Source: Solirubrobacteraceae bacterium
Lineage (GTDB): Bacteria > Actinomycetota > Thermoleophilia > Solirubrobacterales > Solirubrobacteraceae
NCBI GenBank assembly: GCA_030681525.1
Contig: JAUXSD010000027.1
Coordinates: 1 to 56,098, forward strand
Length of the DNA stretch: 56,098 nt
Direction: 5' to 3'
The translations under genes were made by a program, and so were the position numbers. Shown here one piece after another: positions 6,778 to 15,715 of the stretch (positions within the stretch are counted from its first letter, which is position 1; each line of letters starts with the position of its first letter). The notes beneath the pieces were generated by a model. The model was given only the letters and a program-made list of their open reading frames with translations, was not told the DNA's origin and searched no databases.

Positions 6778-8333
6778 CCGCGCGAGGATTTCGCTCCGGA
6801 TGCGGCGGGCTCCGCCCGTGCCTTGCGCGGATGCGGCGAGTAGTAGCTGTCCTTCGGGCTGCTGTCCGCCGCGGTGATGACCACGCCCGCAAGCTTGTCC
6901 TCGAGGTTGCGCATCCCGCGCAGCGCACGCCGGACCGCGTCGCTCGTCGTCAGGTTCAGCCGCGCGACGATCGCGACGCTGTCGACGAGCCCGGCCAGCG
7001 CGAGAGCGTCGTTGACCGTCCCGACCGGCGCGCTGTCGATCAGGACGACGTCGGCCAGCTCGCGCGCCTTCGCGAGCAGCGCGGCGACCGCGGGCTCCGA
7101 CAGCGCCCGCTGGGCGTTGGGCGGCAGCGCTCCGGCCTGGAGCACCGCGAGCGCGTCGCCCCCGGTCCGCGACGACTGCTGCAACGTGTCGCTGTCCACC
7201 CACACGAGCGCCTCGGGCAGCGTGGTGGCGCCGGCGATCACGCCGGTGAGCCCGGGGCCGCGCGGCAGCCGGATCTGGCGCCCGAACGACGGGCGGCGCA
7301 GGTCGGCCTCGATCGCGATGACGCGCAGTCCGAGGCGGGCCAGCGCGGCGGCCGTGCCGAGCGTCACCGTGGTCTTGCCCTCGCCCGGCGAGGGCGAGGT
7401 GATGAGCACGACGTCCGAGCGCCCGCTCAACGTCGCGAGGCGCAGGTTGGCCGCCAGCAGCCCGTAAGCCTCGCGCTGCGCCGGATCCTCCAGCTGCGAG
7501 CTGTAGCGCCGTGACCCGCGCGGGATCGCGGCGAGGATCGGCAGGCCGAACAGGTCTTCGACATCGTGCTCGTCGCGCAGCCGGCGGTCGAAGACCTTCA
7601 GCGCCAGCGCCACCGCCGGGCCGAGCAGCAGCCCGCTGACCAGGCCGAGCAGCCCGCTCAGCACCGGGCGCGGCCGCGAGGGGCTGTCCGGGATGCTCGC
7701 GCGGCGCACGATCTGCGCGCCACCGGTCTGCAGCGCAGCGTCGATCTGCAGCTCGCGCCGGCGCGCCGCCAGCGCCCGCCCTTCGGGCGTGTCGCGGTCC
7801 TCGGGCGCCAACTGCTCGAGCTGGGTCCGCGCCAGCTCGGCCGCGTTCTCGTAGCTCTCACGTGCATAGCGCACGCGGAAGTCGACGTACGCCTCGGCGA
7901 ACGCGTTGGCGATGTCGGCCGCGCGCCGACGGTTCGCGTCGCGCACGGTCAGCGACACGATGTACGACGTGTGGTCGATCTTCGTCGTCACCTGGTCGAG
8001 CAGGTCGTCGCCGGAGCGGTCCAGCCCCAGCCGCCGCGCCACGCTGGAGGCGGTCGCGTTGGACTTGATGAGGTCGACGTCGGTGTTCAGCTCGCGCTCC
8101 GGGTCGCTCGAGCTGCCGCGCCCCGAGGGCTGCAGCACCGAGCTGACCGCATCGCGATCGCGCAGCAGGAGCTTCGCGCTCGCGTCGTAGCGCTTCTCCC
8201 CCGAGAGGCTGATCGCCAGCGCCACGCTCGTCGTGACGGCGACGATGATCGCGATGAGACGCCACCGGCGCTGGATGGCGCGTAGCGCGTCAAGGAGCTG
8301 GCTGGCTTCGTTCTCCCTCATCGGTGCCGGCAC
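6774..8333 (-). CDS. Wzc-like polysaccharide chain-length regulator / BY-kinase-type ATPase
   Basis: The 519-aa protein has a Wzz domain (first membrane helix about residues 30-48, periplasm-side domain to about 220, second helix about 225-245) fused to a cytoplasmic P-loop ATPase. The ATPase shows Walker A SPSPGEGKTT, a Walker A'-like IAIEADLRRP and Walker B VVLIDSAPV. The usual Walker A' Asp is Glu here. The C-terminus has only one YY pair (KDSYYSPH) rather than the Tyr-rich cluster of Wzc, so autophosphorylation may be reduced. Such proteins control polymer length and export. Starts are GTG 8333 or ATG 8321; an AGGAG motif sits just before the GTG, too close to be ideal for it. A TATCAT box at 8373-8378 (reverse) may serve as a promoter -10. 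Confidence 0.9.
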   Translation of the reverse strand: MPAPMRENEASQLLDALRAIQRRWRLIAIIVAVTTSVALAISLSGEKRYDASAKLLLRDRDAVSSVLQPSGRGSSSDPERELNTDVDLIKSNATASSVARRLGLDRSGDDLLDQVTTKIDHTSYIVSLTVRDANRRRAADIANAFAEAYVDFRVRYARESYENAAELARTQLEQLAPEDRDTPEGRALAARRRELQIDAALQTGGAQIVRRASIPDSPSRPRPVLSGLLGLVSGLLLGPAVALALKVFDRRLRDEHDVEDLFGLPILAAIPRGSRRYSSQLEDPAQREAYGLLAANLRLATLSGRSDVVLITSPSPGEGKTTVTLGTAAALARLGLRVIAIEADLRRPSFGRQIRLPRGPGLTGVIAGATTLPEALVWVDSDTLQQSSRTGGDALAVLQAGALPPNAQRALSEPAVAALLAKARELADVVLIDSAPVGTVNDALALAGLVDSVAIVARLNLTTSDAVRRALRGMRNLEDKLAGVVITAADSSPKDSYYSPHPRKARAEPAASGAKSSRG

Positions 8334-8440
8334 GGCTCCTGGCGATCGTCAGGCATGTCGTTCCGGAGCGCGATGATACCCACGGGCCCGGGCGCTGCGA
8401 CGCATCTTGCGGGGTCGCGGATCGAGCGCGTCATCGCGGG

Positions 8441-9346
8441 TCACGCCCCCGTGCGCGTGACGCGGCGGGTCCGCCCGAACCGGCCGGCGACGCGCTCGCG
8501 AACGCGCAGCAGCTGCTCGCGGCGGCGCAGCTCGCGCAGGTCGGCGTCGAAGCGCGGCACCCGCCGCGCTGCCGCGCTGAGCCAGCCCGCGAAGTAGTGC
8601 AGGGTGCCGACGATCCGCGGCGGACGGGCCACGCGCTGCAGCCCCATGTACAGCACGAGCAGGGGATGGCCGCCGCTGACGTACTCCGCCGCCCCGCGGC
8701 GGCGCAGCCCGCGCAGCAGCCCGTCGTGCGTGGCCTCCGCCCGCAGGTGCAGCGGGTCGCCCCCGGCCGCGGCGAAGCTCGCCGTCCGCCAGCCGCGACT
8801 GCGGGCCTTGACCTCGTCGACCATGTCGAGGTTCAGCAGCGGCGGCAGCGGATGGACGTCGTCGTAGCAGCGGCGGCGGTAGAACTTCGTCGCGCCGGCG
8901 ACGTGCTCGGGCCGCCAGCGGATCCGTTGCAGGGTCCCGTCCGCGGCGCGCTCGCTGAGGTAGGGCCCGGTCAGCCCGAGCCGCGGATCGGCGGCGAAGG
9001 CGGCCGTGATCTCGGCGAGCAGCTCCGGCGGCAGGACGAGGTCGGCGTCGAGCTTGGCGACGACGTCATGGTCGTGCTCGAGCGTCGCGACGGCCTCCTG
9101 GAAGCTCGACCAGACCGAGCCGGCGACGAGGCGATCGCGCTCCCGCGCTCGGGGCGGGCGGCGCACGAGGCGCGCGCCCGGGTGCCGGCGGACGAAGTCG
9201 GCGGCGATCTGCGCCGACGCGTCGGTCGAGCCGTCGTCGACGAGGACGACGCTCTCGGGCGGGGCCGTCTGGGCCGCGAGCGAGGCGAGGAACCGCGGCA
9301 GGCAGCGCTCCTCGTCGCGGAACGTCACGACCACCGCCATCGTCAC
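8441..9346 (-). CDS. Glycosyltransferase family 2
   Basis: The 301-aa GT-A fold protein starts with the nucleotide-binding segment AVVVTFRDEERCLPRFLASL and carries VVLVDDGSTDAS, the usual GT2 signature. A DxD-type metal site lies in AKLDADLVLPPELL (about residues 95-110). The C-terminal third has a hydrophobic patch (YVSGGHPLLVLYMGLQRV) that could associate with the membrane. It likely adds one sugar from a nucleotide-sugar donor to the lipid-linked chain; the sugar is unknown. Its ATG overlaps the upstream gene's TGA (ATGA at 9343-9346), indicating translational coupling with the neighbouring GT2. Confidence 0.9.
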   Translation of the reverse strand: MTMAVVVTFRDEERCLPRFLASLAAQTAPPESVVLVDDGSTDASAQIAADFVRRHPGARLVRRPPRARERDRLVAGSVWSSFQEAVATLEHDHDVVAKLDADLVLPPELLAEITAAFAADPRLGLTGPYLSERAADGTLQRIRWRPEHVAGATKFYRRRCYDDVHPLPPLLNLDMVDEVKARSRGWRTASFAAAGGDPLHLRAEATHDGLLRGLRRRGAAEYVSGGHPLLVLYMGLQRVARPPRIVGTLHYFAGWLSAAARRVPRFDADLRELRRREQLLRVRERVAGRFGRTRRVTRTGA

Positions 9347-10326
9347 GGCGCGGGCTCCTTCGGGCCGGGCGGATCGGCGGGAAACCAGAAGGCGGGCCCG
9401 CCGGCCGGCAGCCCGCCCGCGACGACGTGCCGGCGCCCGCGCAGCAGCGCCCTCATCCGCGCGCGCTGCTCGGCACGCAGCGCCGCGACGGCCAGCTCGT
9501 CGTCAACCTGCGCGGCACCGCTGAGGCGCGCGTGCACGAACCCCGCGGCCAGCACGAGCCCGCCGACCAGCGGCGGCGACTCGAAGGCCATCCGGAACAT
9601 CGCGCGCAGCAGCAGAAACGACGGCAGGTATCCCATGTAGGCGTTGCCGCGACCCTCCTCCCAGCGCGCCTGGTACCACGGCTGCTTGGAGCCACGCGGC
9701 TTGTAGTGCAGCACGCTGAGCTCCGTCAGGACGTGGACGCGCCAGCCCCGTGCGGTGGCCGCGTACTCGTCGACGCCGTCCCATCCCATCGACGCGCGCA
9801 GCCCGCCGATGTCGTCGAGGCAGCGCGTGCGGTAGGCCTTCATCGGCCCGCCGACGTGGTGGGGAGCGCCGTCGGGCCGCCATCCCCCACCGCCGGGCAC
9901 CAGCATCACGCCGCCGACGACGCCGGCGGCCGGATCGCGGGCGAACGTCGCACAGACCCAGGCGAAGTAGTGCGCGGGGACGAAGAGGTCGCAGTCGAGC
10001 TTGACCGTGACCTCGGGGCGGACCGTCAGCCGCGCGCGCCCCGTGTCGAACGCCCGGACGATCGCCGCTCCGCGGGAACGGCGGTGCACCCCGTCGGTCC
10101 GCACGACGCTGATCCAGTCGTGCTGCGCCGCCAGCGCCTGCGCGATCGCCAGCGTGCCGTCCGTGGAGCCGTCGTCGACGAGCACCCATTGTGCCGGCCG
10201 ATGCGTCTGGGCGAGCAGCGACGCCGCGGTCCGCGGCAGGCCGTCGGCCTCGTCGCGCACGGGCGAGACGATCGCGTAGCTGGGCAGCTCACCCTCCCGG
10301 TATGTCGCGCGCTCAGCGTCCGGCAT
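9343..10326 (-). CDS. Glycosyltransferase family 2 (second copy in the cluster)
   Basis: The 327-aa protein has the GT2 opening SYAIVSPVRDEADGLPRTAAS, the signature WVLVDDGSTDGT, and an acidic LDCDLFVP motif (about residues 95-105) where GT2 enzymes bind the metal. It is related to the downstream GT2 (similar DGSTD and LDxDL blocks), suggesting an old duplication. The C-terminal region has a hydrophobic stretch (PPLVGGLVLAAGFVHA). ATG 10326 is chosen over a longer frame to 10542, whose extra residues are Arg/Ser-rich and cover the upstream gene. It overlaps the end of the GT4 gene by 14 bases and the next GT2 by 4. Confidence 0.88.
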   Translation of the reverse strand: MPDAERATYREGELPSYAIVSPVRDEADGLPRTAASLLAQTHRPAQWVLVDDGSTDGTLAIAQALAAQHDWISVVRTDGVHRRSRGAAIVRAFDTGRARLTVRPEVTVKLDCDLFVPAHYFAWVCATFARDPAAGVVGGVMLVPGGGGWRPDGAPHHVGGPMKAYRTRCLDDIGGLRASMGWDGVDEYAATARGWRVHVLTELSVLHYKPRGSKQPWYQARWEEGRGNAYMGYLPSFLLLRAMFRMAFESPPLVGGLVLAAGFVHARLSGAAQVDDELAVAALRAEQRARMRALLRGRRHVVAGGLPAGGPAFWFPADPPGPKEPAP

Positions 10327-11554
10327 GGACGCGGCCCGACCGCTCGGCCGGTTCGCGCACGGCCGGCGCGGCCGGCCGGCCGAGCAGATCCCGGACGATG
10401 GCGACGTACACGCGGCGCTGATGGACCCAGCGGTACGGCTCGGCGCGCCGCGCGGCGTGGGCGACGAGGTCCGCGCGCCGCTGCGGGTCGTCATGCAGCG
10501 CGCGGATCGCCGCGGCGAGCGCCCGCTCGTCGCCGCTGTCAAACCAGGCGAAGCTCTCGTCGTCGAAGTACGACAGCACCGACGCGGTGCGCGAGCACAC
10601 CACCGGGCGCCGCATGGCGATGAAGTCGTACATCTTGTTGCAGTGCGTCAGGTCGCGAAAGCGGTCCCGGGCGATCGCGACCACACCGACGTCGGCCCGC
10701 GCGATCGCCGCCACGAGCGCGTCGAGCGGGACGTAGCCGTCGCTGAACGTCACGCGATCGCCGACGCCGAGCTCCCGCGCGAGCGCCTGCAGGACCGGTG
10801 TCTGCGAACCGTTGCCGTAGATCTCCAGCCGCAGGCCCGGCAGCTCGCCGGCCAACCGCCCGACCGCGCGGATCGTGGTGTCCAGGCCGTAGCGGGACTC
10901 GATCGCGCCGTGGCAGATCAGCACGAAGCGGCCGTCGGGCGGCCGCTCCGGGTGACGGTCGGGATCGAAGGCCGTCTCGTCGGCGGAGTTCAGCACGATG
11001 CTGATGTCCTCGGCGGCGGCGCCGCGCGCGACGAAGGCGCCGCGCATGTCCTCGGTGCACGTCAGCGCGTGATCGGCGAAGCGGATCGCGGCCTGCTCGA
11101 GCCGGCCGAGCAGCCGCACGGCGGGATGGCCGGCGGCGACGCCGTACTTGCTCATGAAGAACTCCGGCATGCACTCGTGGAGGTCGAGCAGGACGCGCGC
11201 GCCGAGCAGACGCGGGATCGCCGCGGCGAAGACGAGTACGTCGGGCAGGGTGTTGACCTGCACCACGCGGTAGCGGCGCACGAGCTGCAGGAGCGTCGCC
11301 GCCACGAGCGCGAAGGCGAAGAACAGCAGGTACTCCAGGAGAAAGCCCGGCACGCCGCCACGACGGTGAAACAGCGGCATCCGGATGATGCGCATGGCCC
11401 CGTCGCGCTCGTGCCAGCGCTCGCCGCGGCCGCGCGTGCAGAGCACGTCGACGCGGTAGCCGGCATCCAGCAGCGCGTACAGCTCGCGGCGCACCCGCGG
11501 GTCGACCGGGACGTGGTTCTGCCGGATGATCAGCACGTCGGCGCGGGAGCACAA
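10313..11554 (-). CDS. Glycosyltransferase family 4 (GT-B fold)
   Basis: About 413 aa. The N-terminal domain begins ADVLIIRQNHVPVDPRVRREL, typical of GT4 enzymes in exopolysaccharide loci, and holds a hydrophobic segment near residues 75-100 (FLLEYLLFFAFALVAATLL). The C-terminal domain has the donor-site region (HGAIESRYGLDTTIRAV, and further on HCNKMYDFIAMRRPVV). It would transfer a sugar with retention of configuration. The start is uncertain: TTG 11554 (with AAGG 11 nt upstream) or GTG 11536. Both stay clear of the sugar-transferase stop at 11584. Frames extending further upstream are shadows of that gene. Confidence 0.85.
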   Translation of the reverse strand: MCSRADVLIIRQNHVPVDPRVRRELYALLDAGYRVDVLCTRGRGERWHERDGAMRIIRMPLFHRRGGVPGFLLEYLLFFAFALVAATLLQLVRRYRVVQVNTLPDVLVFAAAIPRLLGARVLLDLHECMPEFFMSKYGVAAGHPAVRLLGRLEQAAIRFADHALTCTEDMRGAFVARGAAAEDISIVLNSADETAFDPDRHPERPPDGRFVLICHGAIESRYGLDTTIRAVGRLAGELPGLRLEIYGNGSQTPVLQALARELGVGDRVTFSDGYVPLDALVAAIARADVGVVAIARDRFRDLTHCNKMYDFIAMRRPVVCSRTASVLSYFDDESFAWFDSGDERALAAAIRALHDDPQRRADLVAHAARRAEPYRWVHQRRVYVAIVRDLLGRPAAPAVREPAERSGRVHAGR

Positions 11555-11583
11555 CCCGTCCGCGCCCTTGCGGCGGCGCCGCC

Positions 11584-12909
11584 TCAAGCAGCCCCGCGCG
11601 CGGTCAGCACGACCAGCGGCGTGCGGGCGAGGATTCCGAGATCGAGCCATGGCGTCCAATGCTCGCAGTACTCGAGATCGAAGCTGACGATCCGGTCGAA
11701 GGCCAGCGAGCTGCGGCCGTTGATCTGCGCGAGGCCGGTGATCCCCGGCCGGACCCGCAGGCGCTGCATGCTGACGTCGTCGTAGACGTCGAGCTCGTGC
11801 AGCAGCGGCGGCCGCGGCCCGACGATGCTCATGTCGCCCTTCAGCACGTTGATGATCTGCGGCAGCTCGTCGATGCTGTAGCGGCGCAGGACCGACCCCA
11901 CCCGGGTGATCCGGTTGGCGTGCGTCGGCTTGAACACGCCCTGACCGGAGGGCGCCGAGCAGAGCACCACCGCCTTGAGGTAGTCGAGGTCCTCGTCCTC
12001 GCTCGGCTTCATCGAGCGCAGCTTGTACAGCGAGAACGGCCGGCCGCCGAGGCCGACCCTCGTGCGGACGAAGAGCGCCGGTCCCTTGGACTCGAGCTTG
12101 ATCGCGGCGACGGCGACCAGCAGCAGCGGCGCCGTGAGCACGAGGAGGACGAGCGCGAGCACGATGTCCAGGCTGCGCTTGATGACCCGATGCGCGAGGA
12201 ACAGCGGCTCCTCGAAGACGTGCGCGCCCGACAGCCCGTTGGGCACGACATGAACGCGGGCCCCGGCGAGGAGCGCGTCGGGTAGCTCCGGCCGCAGTTC
12301 GCTCAGGATCCGCCCCTCCACGACGATCTCCTGACCGCGGGCCATCGCCGGCAGGAGGGCGCGTACCCCGTGCTCGCTCACCACGCACGAGCGCGCCACG
12401 CTGCGCGCGCCGCGCGCGGCCGCCTCGACGGTGCGACAGAACGGCGCCCGGCCCACGATGAGCACGCTGCGCCGCCGCGTCTTCAGCGACGAGCGCAGTT
12501 GGACGACCGCGAGGCCCAGCAACGTGCCGGCGAACACCGTCGCGCTCGTGGCCAGCCACAGCGCTCCCAGGACGGCCAGGCCCTCGAGGCGGGCGACCGC
12601 CCGCCTCCGGCGCAGGCTGGGCAGCGGGCGCCCCGCCCGCCGGTCGCTGCGCCGTTCGGGCAGGCGTGCGTCGAGTGGTACCGCGGCGGCGCGGCGGTCC
12701 GCCCCGACCGGCGCCGACGGGACTTCGACCAGCGCCTCCTGGAGCGCCACCGGCGGCGCCCGGAAGTAGAGCGGCTCGATCGGCGGTGCGCCAGGGGACG
12801 GGGCGGCCGCCGGCACGTTGACCGCGTCGGCGAGCGGAACGACGGCATTGCGAGCGCCTCCTGCGCGCGGACTCTCCGCTTGGCGGTCATCGCGTCCTTG
12901 CGAAAGCAC
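11584..12909 (-). CDS. Undecaprenyl-phosphate sugar-1-phosphate transferase (polyprenyl phosphoglycosyl transferase)
   Basis: The 441-aa protein has a Pro/Ala-rich disordered N-terminus (1-105), one or two membrane segments (about 115-140), a small Rossmann-like region with SVLIVGRAPF, and a C-terminal bacterial sugar transferase domain (about 240-435). The latter shows a membrane hairpin (SLDIVLALVLLVLTAPLLL), RVGLGGRPFSLYKLRSM, RRYSIDELPQIINVLKGDM, SIVGPRPPL and RPGITGLAQINGRSS. It attaches the first sugar-1-phosphate to undecaprenyl phosphate and so starts repeat-unit synthesis. The N-terminal membrane region is shorter than the usual four to five helices. A TAG lies in frame four codons upstream, so GTG 12909 is the earliest possible start. 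Confidence 0.9.
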   Translation of the reverse strand: MLSQGRDDRQAESPRAGGARNAVVPLADAVNVPAAAPSPGAPPIEPLYFRAPPVALQEALVEVPSAPVGADRRAAAVPLDARLPERRSDRRAGRPLPSLRRRRAVARLEGLAVLGALWLATSATVFAGTLLGLAVVQLRSSLKTRRRSVLIVGRAPFCRTVEAAARGARSVARSCVVSEHGVRALLPAMARGQEIVVEGRILSELRPELPDALLAGARVHVVPNGLSGAHVFEEPLFLAHRVIKRSLDIVLALVLLVLTAPLLLVAVAAIKLESKGPALFVRTRVGLGGRPFSLYKLRSMKPSEDEDLDYLKAVVLCSAPSGQGVFKPTHANRITRVGSVLRRYSIDELPQIINVLKGDMSIVGPRPPLLHELDVYDDVSMQRLRVRPGITGLAQINGRSSLAFDRIVSFDLEYCEHWTPWLDLGILARTPLVVLTARGAA

Positions 12910-13005
12910 GGCGCGACGCTACCAGAATGTTCACCTTCCGAGGTGCATATGTGATCCTTTTCTACCAATGCGGGGGAAGCTGGCCCGCGGGCGCTCATGC
13001 GCTTT
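12910..13005 (-). promoter_or_regulatory. AT-richer leader region upstream of the sugar transferase gene
   Basis: This 96-base gap is less GC-rich than its surroundings. On the minus strand it contains TTGGTAGAAAAGGATC, a mini-ORF of five codons (ATG at 12948, preceded by AAGGA at good spacing, ending in TGA), and a small hairpin CACCT-CGGA-AGGTG that covers the end of that mini-ORF. The layout resembles a leader with a translated upstream peptide, but no peptide-sensing feature can be recognised and the promoter boxes are unclear. Confidence 0.3.
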
Positions 13006-15237
13006 TCAGGTCGCGTAGGCGAGCGGCTCGGCGGACGGCGTAGGAGCGCGCGCCCGTACGGCCCCCGCACCCGTGCCGACCACGCACAGCGCGAGCACCA
13101 ACCCGAGCGTCGGCGTGATCGGCCGCGACGCGAGCGACTGGAAGGTGACGCTGATGATGAGCATCGCCACCAGCGCCGCCTGCGCACCGTGCCGGACCGC
13201 GGTGTTCGTCGCGTTCTCGCCGTATCGGCGCGGGACGAAGGCGCAGGCGATCATCGCCAGCAGCAGGATCACCGCCGGGATACCGAGCTTCCAGGACAGC
13301 CAGAGCACGGAGTTGTGCGAGAACGGCGTCGACGATGCCGCCACCCGGTCGTATGGCCGGCCCCAGTGGATCGTCGCCCCCATCCCGGATCCCGTGATCG
13401 GGTGATCGGTGATCCGGTCGAGCACGAAGCGGCTCTCGTCGATCCGGAAGCGGACGGAGTTGTCGCTGCCGTATTGCCCGATCGACAGCAGCCGCTCGCG
13501 CGCCGTCGTCAGCGCGCCGGGGGCGATCGTGGCCAGCACCGGCAGGGCGAGGAGCACCACGAGGGCCATCGTGATGATCGCCTTGAACCGGCTGACGGCG
13601 CTCGACCGCAGCACGATGAACAGGGCACCGGCCACGGTGGCCACCCACAGGCTGCGCTCGAAGGTCAGCAGCAGCGACAACGCGTTGATGACGACGATCG
13701 CCGCCAGCAGCGCCCGCGTCCGCGGGCTGCGCGCCCCGCCGGACACGAGCACCGCGAGGCCGACGAGCACCGCGACGGGGAAGGCGAAGAGGGCTCCCTG
13801 GACCTGGCCGCGCCCGGCCGAGGTCAGCGCGACGCCCGCCTGGACCCCGGCGTCCCCGGCCTCGCCGAAGGGGATGTCCAGCACCCACTGGGCGATGCCC
13901 CACAGGCCCACCAGCAACCCGATCACCATCGTGGCCGTCAGCAGCTGGCTGCGGCGGCGAGGGTCCATGAGCAGCGGGATCGCGATGAGCAGCGTGGCCC
14001 AGGTGAACACCTCACGGGTCTCGTAGGCGACCTGGCTGACCGTATGACCGGCGGTCCAGCCATGGATCCCCTGGACCAGCACGATCCCCATGAACACCAC
14101 CATGAGCCCACCCACGACGGCGGTCAGGCCGCCCGGCGGGCGGCGGGCCAGCACGACGGCGGCGCGCGCCAGGCCGGTGAACAGCAAGAGGTCGGCGAGC
14201 TGCAGGCCAGCGCCGCCCGCCCCGAACTCCAGCGCCTGCTGCACGTCGTACGGGACGATCGCGGTGACGGCGATGAGCAGCGCGAAGTGGACCACCGGCG
14301 CGACGACGACGAGCGCTGCGACGACGGCGATCCCCAGCAGCGCCGCCGCGAGCGCCGGCTGGATCCCCGCCGCGATGCCGACGGGCACGGCGACCAGCAG
14401 GAGCACGAGGACCGGCCAGCGCTCGACCACGTCGAGCGCCGTCGCATGCTCGCGCTCCCGGGCGAGCGCGAACTCGGCCTCGAGCTCGGCCTCCGCGGCG
14501 CGGTCGCTCAGCTCGGCGGCGCGCTGCTCGAGCTCGGCGACGCGCCCCGCCAGCGCCGCGCGCGCCGCGTCGGCCCGCTCCAGCGCCCGCTCGGCCGCCT
14601 CGCGGCGCTCGCGCTCGTCGTCGGCCTCCTGCAGCGCCTCGAGCGCCCGCTGCTGCTGGCGCTCGAGCTCGGGGACGCGATCGGCCCGCGCGGTCAGCGC
14701 GTCGCGTTCGCGCTCCAGCGCCTGCTGGCGCGCCGTCGCCTGCTCGGCCCGCTCCTGCTCGGCCGCCAGGCGCCGGCGCAGCGCGGCGAGCGCCTGCCCG
14801 GGCTCACCGGCACCGCGATCGGCGTCCGCGCGCCGGTGGCCGGCGCGCGGCGGTTGGACGTCGGGCGCCCGCGGCGGTGGCGCCTCCGCGCGCGGGCGGG
14901 GTCCGCGCGACGCCTCGATGGGCGCCGGCAGGCTGATCGTGCCGTGGCTCGTCGCGAGACCGTACGTGGCGTTGCCGTCGGTCAGCTGCGCGGCCGGCAC
15001 CGCGAACGCCGCGCGCCACAGCGCGGGGTCCGGCCCGGCGACCGGCTCGGCGTCGTCGTCTCCGCGCAGCGGGGCCACGGGCCGCACCTCGGTCCCGTCG
15101 TCGAGCAGCAGGACCGGCCACGACAGTCTTTCGGGTGACTCGGCGCGCCAGCGGCCGACGATCCGCAGCAGGACGTGGGCTCCGGCGGCCACGCGCTCAA
15201 AGCGCTCAACCTCGAATACCGGGGCGCGCGCGCTCAA
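13006..15237 (-). CDS. O-antigen polymerase/ligase-like membrane protein with novel N-terminal domain and long coiled coil
   Basis: The 743-aa protein has three regions. Residues 1-105 form a beta-rich soluble domain (HVLLRIVGRW, then WPVLLLDDGTEVRPV, then TYGLATSHGTISLPAPI). Residues 140-270 are a heptad-like Glu/Arg/Ala coiled coil (ERDALTARADRVPELERQQQ). Residues 275-725 hold about 12 membrane helices with O-antigen-ligase features (SLLLTFERSLWV; PITGSGMGATIHW; PFSHNSVLWLSWKLG), whose SHN corresponds to the conserved His of the family. Polymerisation or ligation of the polysaccharide is the likely role. The coiled-coil fusion is unusual for the family. The start codon is TTG 15237 without a clear Shine-Dalgarno; an in-frame GTG at about residue 17 is the alternative. 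Confidence 0.8.
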   Translation of the reverse strand: MSARAPVFEVERFERVAAGAHVLLRIVGRWRAESPERLSWPVLLLDDGTEVRPVAPLRGDDDAEPVAGPDPALWRAAFAVPAAQLTDGNATYGLATSHGTISLPAPIEASRGPRPRAEAPPPRAPDVQPPRAGHRRADADRGAGEPGQALAALRRRLAAEQERAEQATARQQALERERDALTARADRVPELERQQQRALEALQEADDERERREAAERALERADAARAALAGRVAELEQRAAELSDRAAEAELEAEFALAREREHATALDVVERWPVLVLLLVAVPVGIAAGIQPALAAALLGIAVVAALVVVAPVVHFALLIAVTAIVPYDVQQALEFGAGGAGLQLADLLLFTGLARAAVVLARRPPGGLTAVVGGLMVVFMGIVLVQGIHGWTAGHTVSQVAYETREVFTWATLLIAIPLLMDPRRRSQLLTATMVIGLLVGLWGIAQWVLDIPFGEAGDAGVQAGVALTSAGRGQVQGALFAFPVAVLVGLAVLVSGGARSPRTRALLAAIVVINALSLLLTFERSLWVATVAGALFIVLRSSAVSRFKAIITMALVVLLALPVLATIAPGALTTARERLLSIGQYGSDNSVRFRIDESRFVLDRITDHPITGSGMGATIHWGRPYDRVAASSTPFSHNSVLWLSWKLGIPAVILLLAMIACAFVPRRYGENATNTAVRHGAQAALVAMLIISVTFQSLASRPITPTLGLVLALCVVGTGAGAVRARAPTPSAEPLAYAT

Positions 15238-15267
15238 GGTGAGACGGAGTCTAGTGTCGGCCGGGGT

Positions 15268-15714
15268 CTACGGATCCCGCACGACGAGGTACGTTCCGAG
15301 CCCCAGCAGCAGGACGCCGACGACCCTCACCACCGTGATCGGCTGCCTGGTCACCCCGATCAGCCCGAAGTGGTCGACGACGACCGAGACGGCGAGCTGG
15401 CCGGCGATCGTCGCGGCCACGACCCCGCCCGCCCCGAGCGTGCGGACCGTCACGAGGATCGTCGTGACGTAGGCCGCGCCGAGCAGGCCGCCGGTCAGGT
15501 AGACCCACGAGACGTTGCGGACGCCCGAGACGTCGCCCAACCCGCCGGTGGCCAGCGCGGCGATGCACGCCAGCGCGATCGTGCCGATGGCGAACGACAC
15601 GAACGCCGCCTGCCAGGTCCCGATCGCGCGGCCCAGCACCGAGTTGACGGGCGCCTGCAGCGCCACCAGGCCGCCGGTGAAGGCGGTCAGCAGGACGCCG
15701 GCGCCGCGATCCAT
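15268..15714 (-). CDS. DMT-superfamily small membrane transporter, YdcZ/DUF606 type
   Basis: The 148-aa protein has five predicted helices and the YdcZ/DUF606 pattern: ALQAPVNSVLGRAIGTWQAAFVSFAIG near the N-terminus and WVYLTGGLLGAAYVTTI in the middle. Members usually are about 140-150 aa and are thought to be half-size drug/metabolite-type transporters; substrates are mostly unknown. The ATG at 15714 lies one base after the polA stop codon on the minus strand, so it is probably cotranslated with polA. It has no evident link to DNA replication, so this is likely chance packing. Confidence 0.85.
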   Translation of the reverse strand: MDRGAGVLLTAFTGGLVALQAPVNSVLGRAIGTWQAAFVSFAIGTIALACIAALATGGLGDVSGVRNVSWVYLTGGLLGAAYVTTILVTVRTLGAGGVVAATIAGQLAVSVVVDHFGLIGVTRQPITVVRVVGVLLLGLGTYLVVRDP

Positions 15715-15715
15715 C

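Noticed and set aside
4381-6843. 820-codon plus-strand frame opposite the ligase gene
   Set aside because: Arg/Gln/Pro-rich composition of a GC-frame shadow, with no motifs; the opposite strand encodes clear membrane helices.
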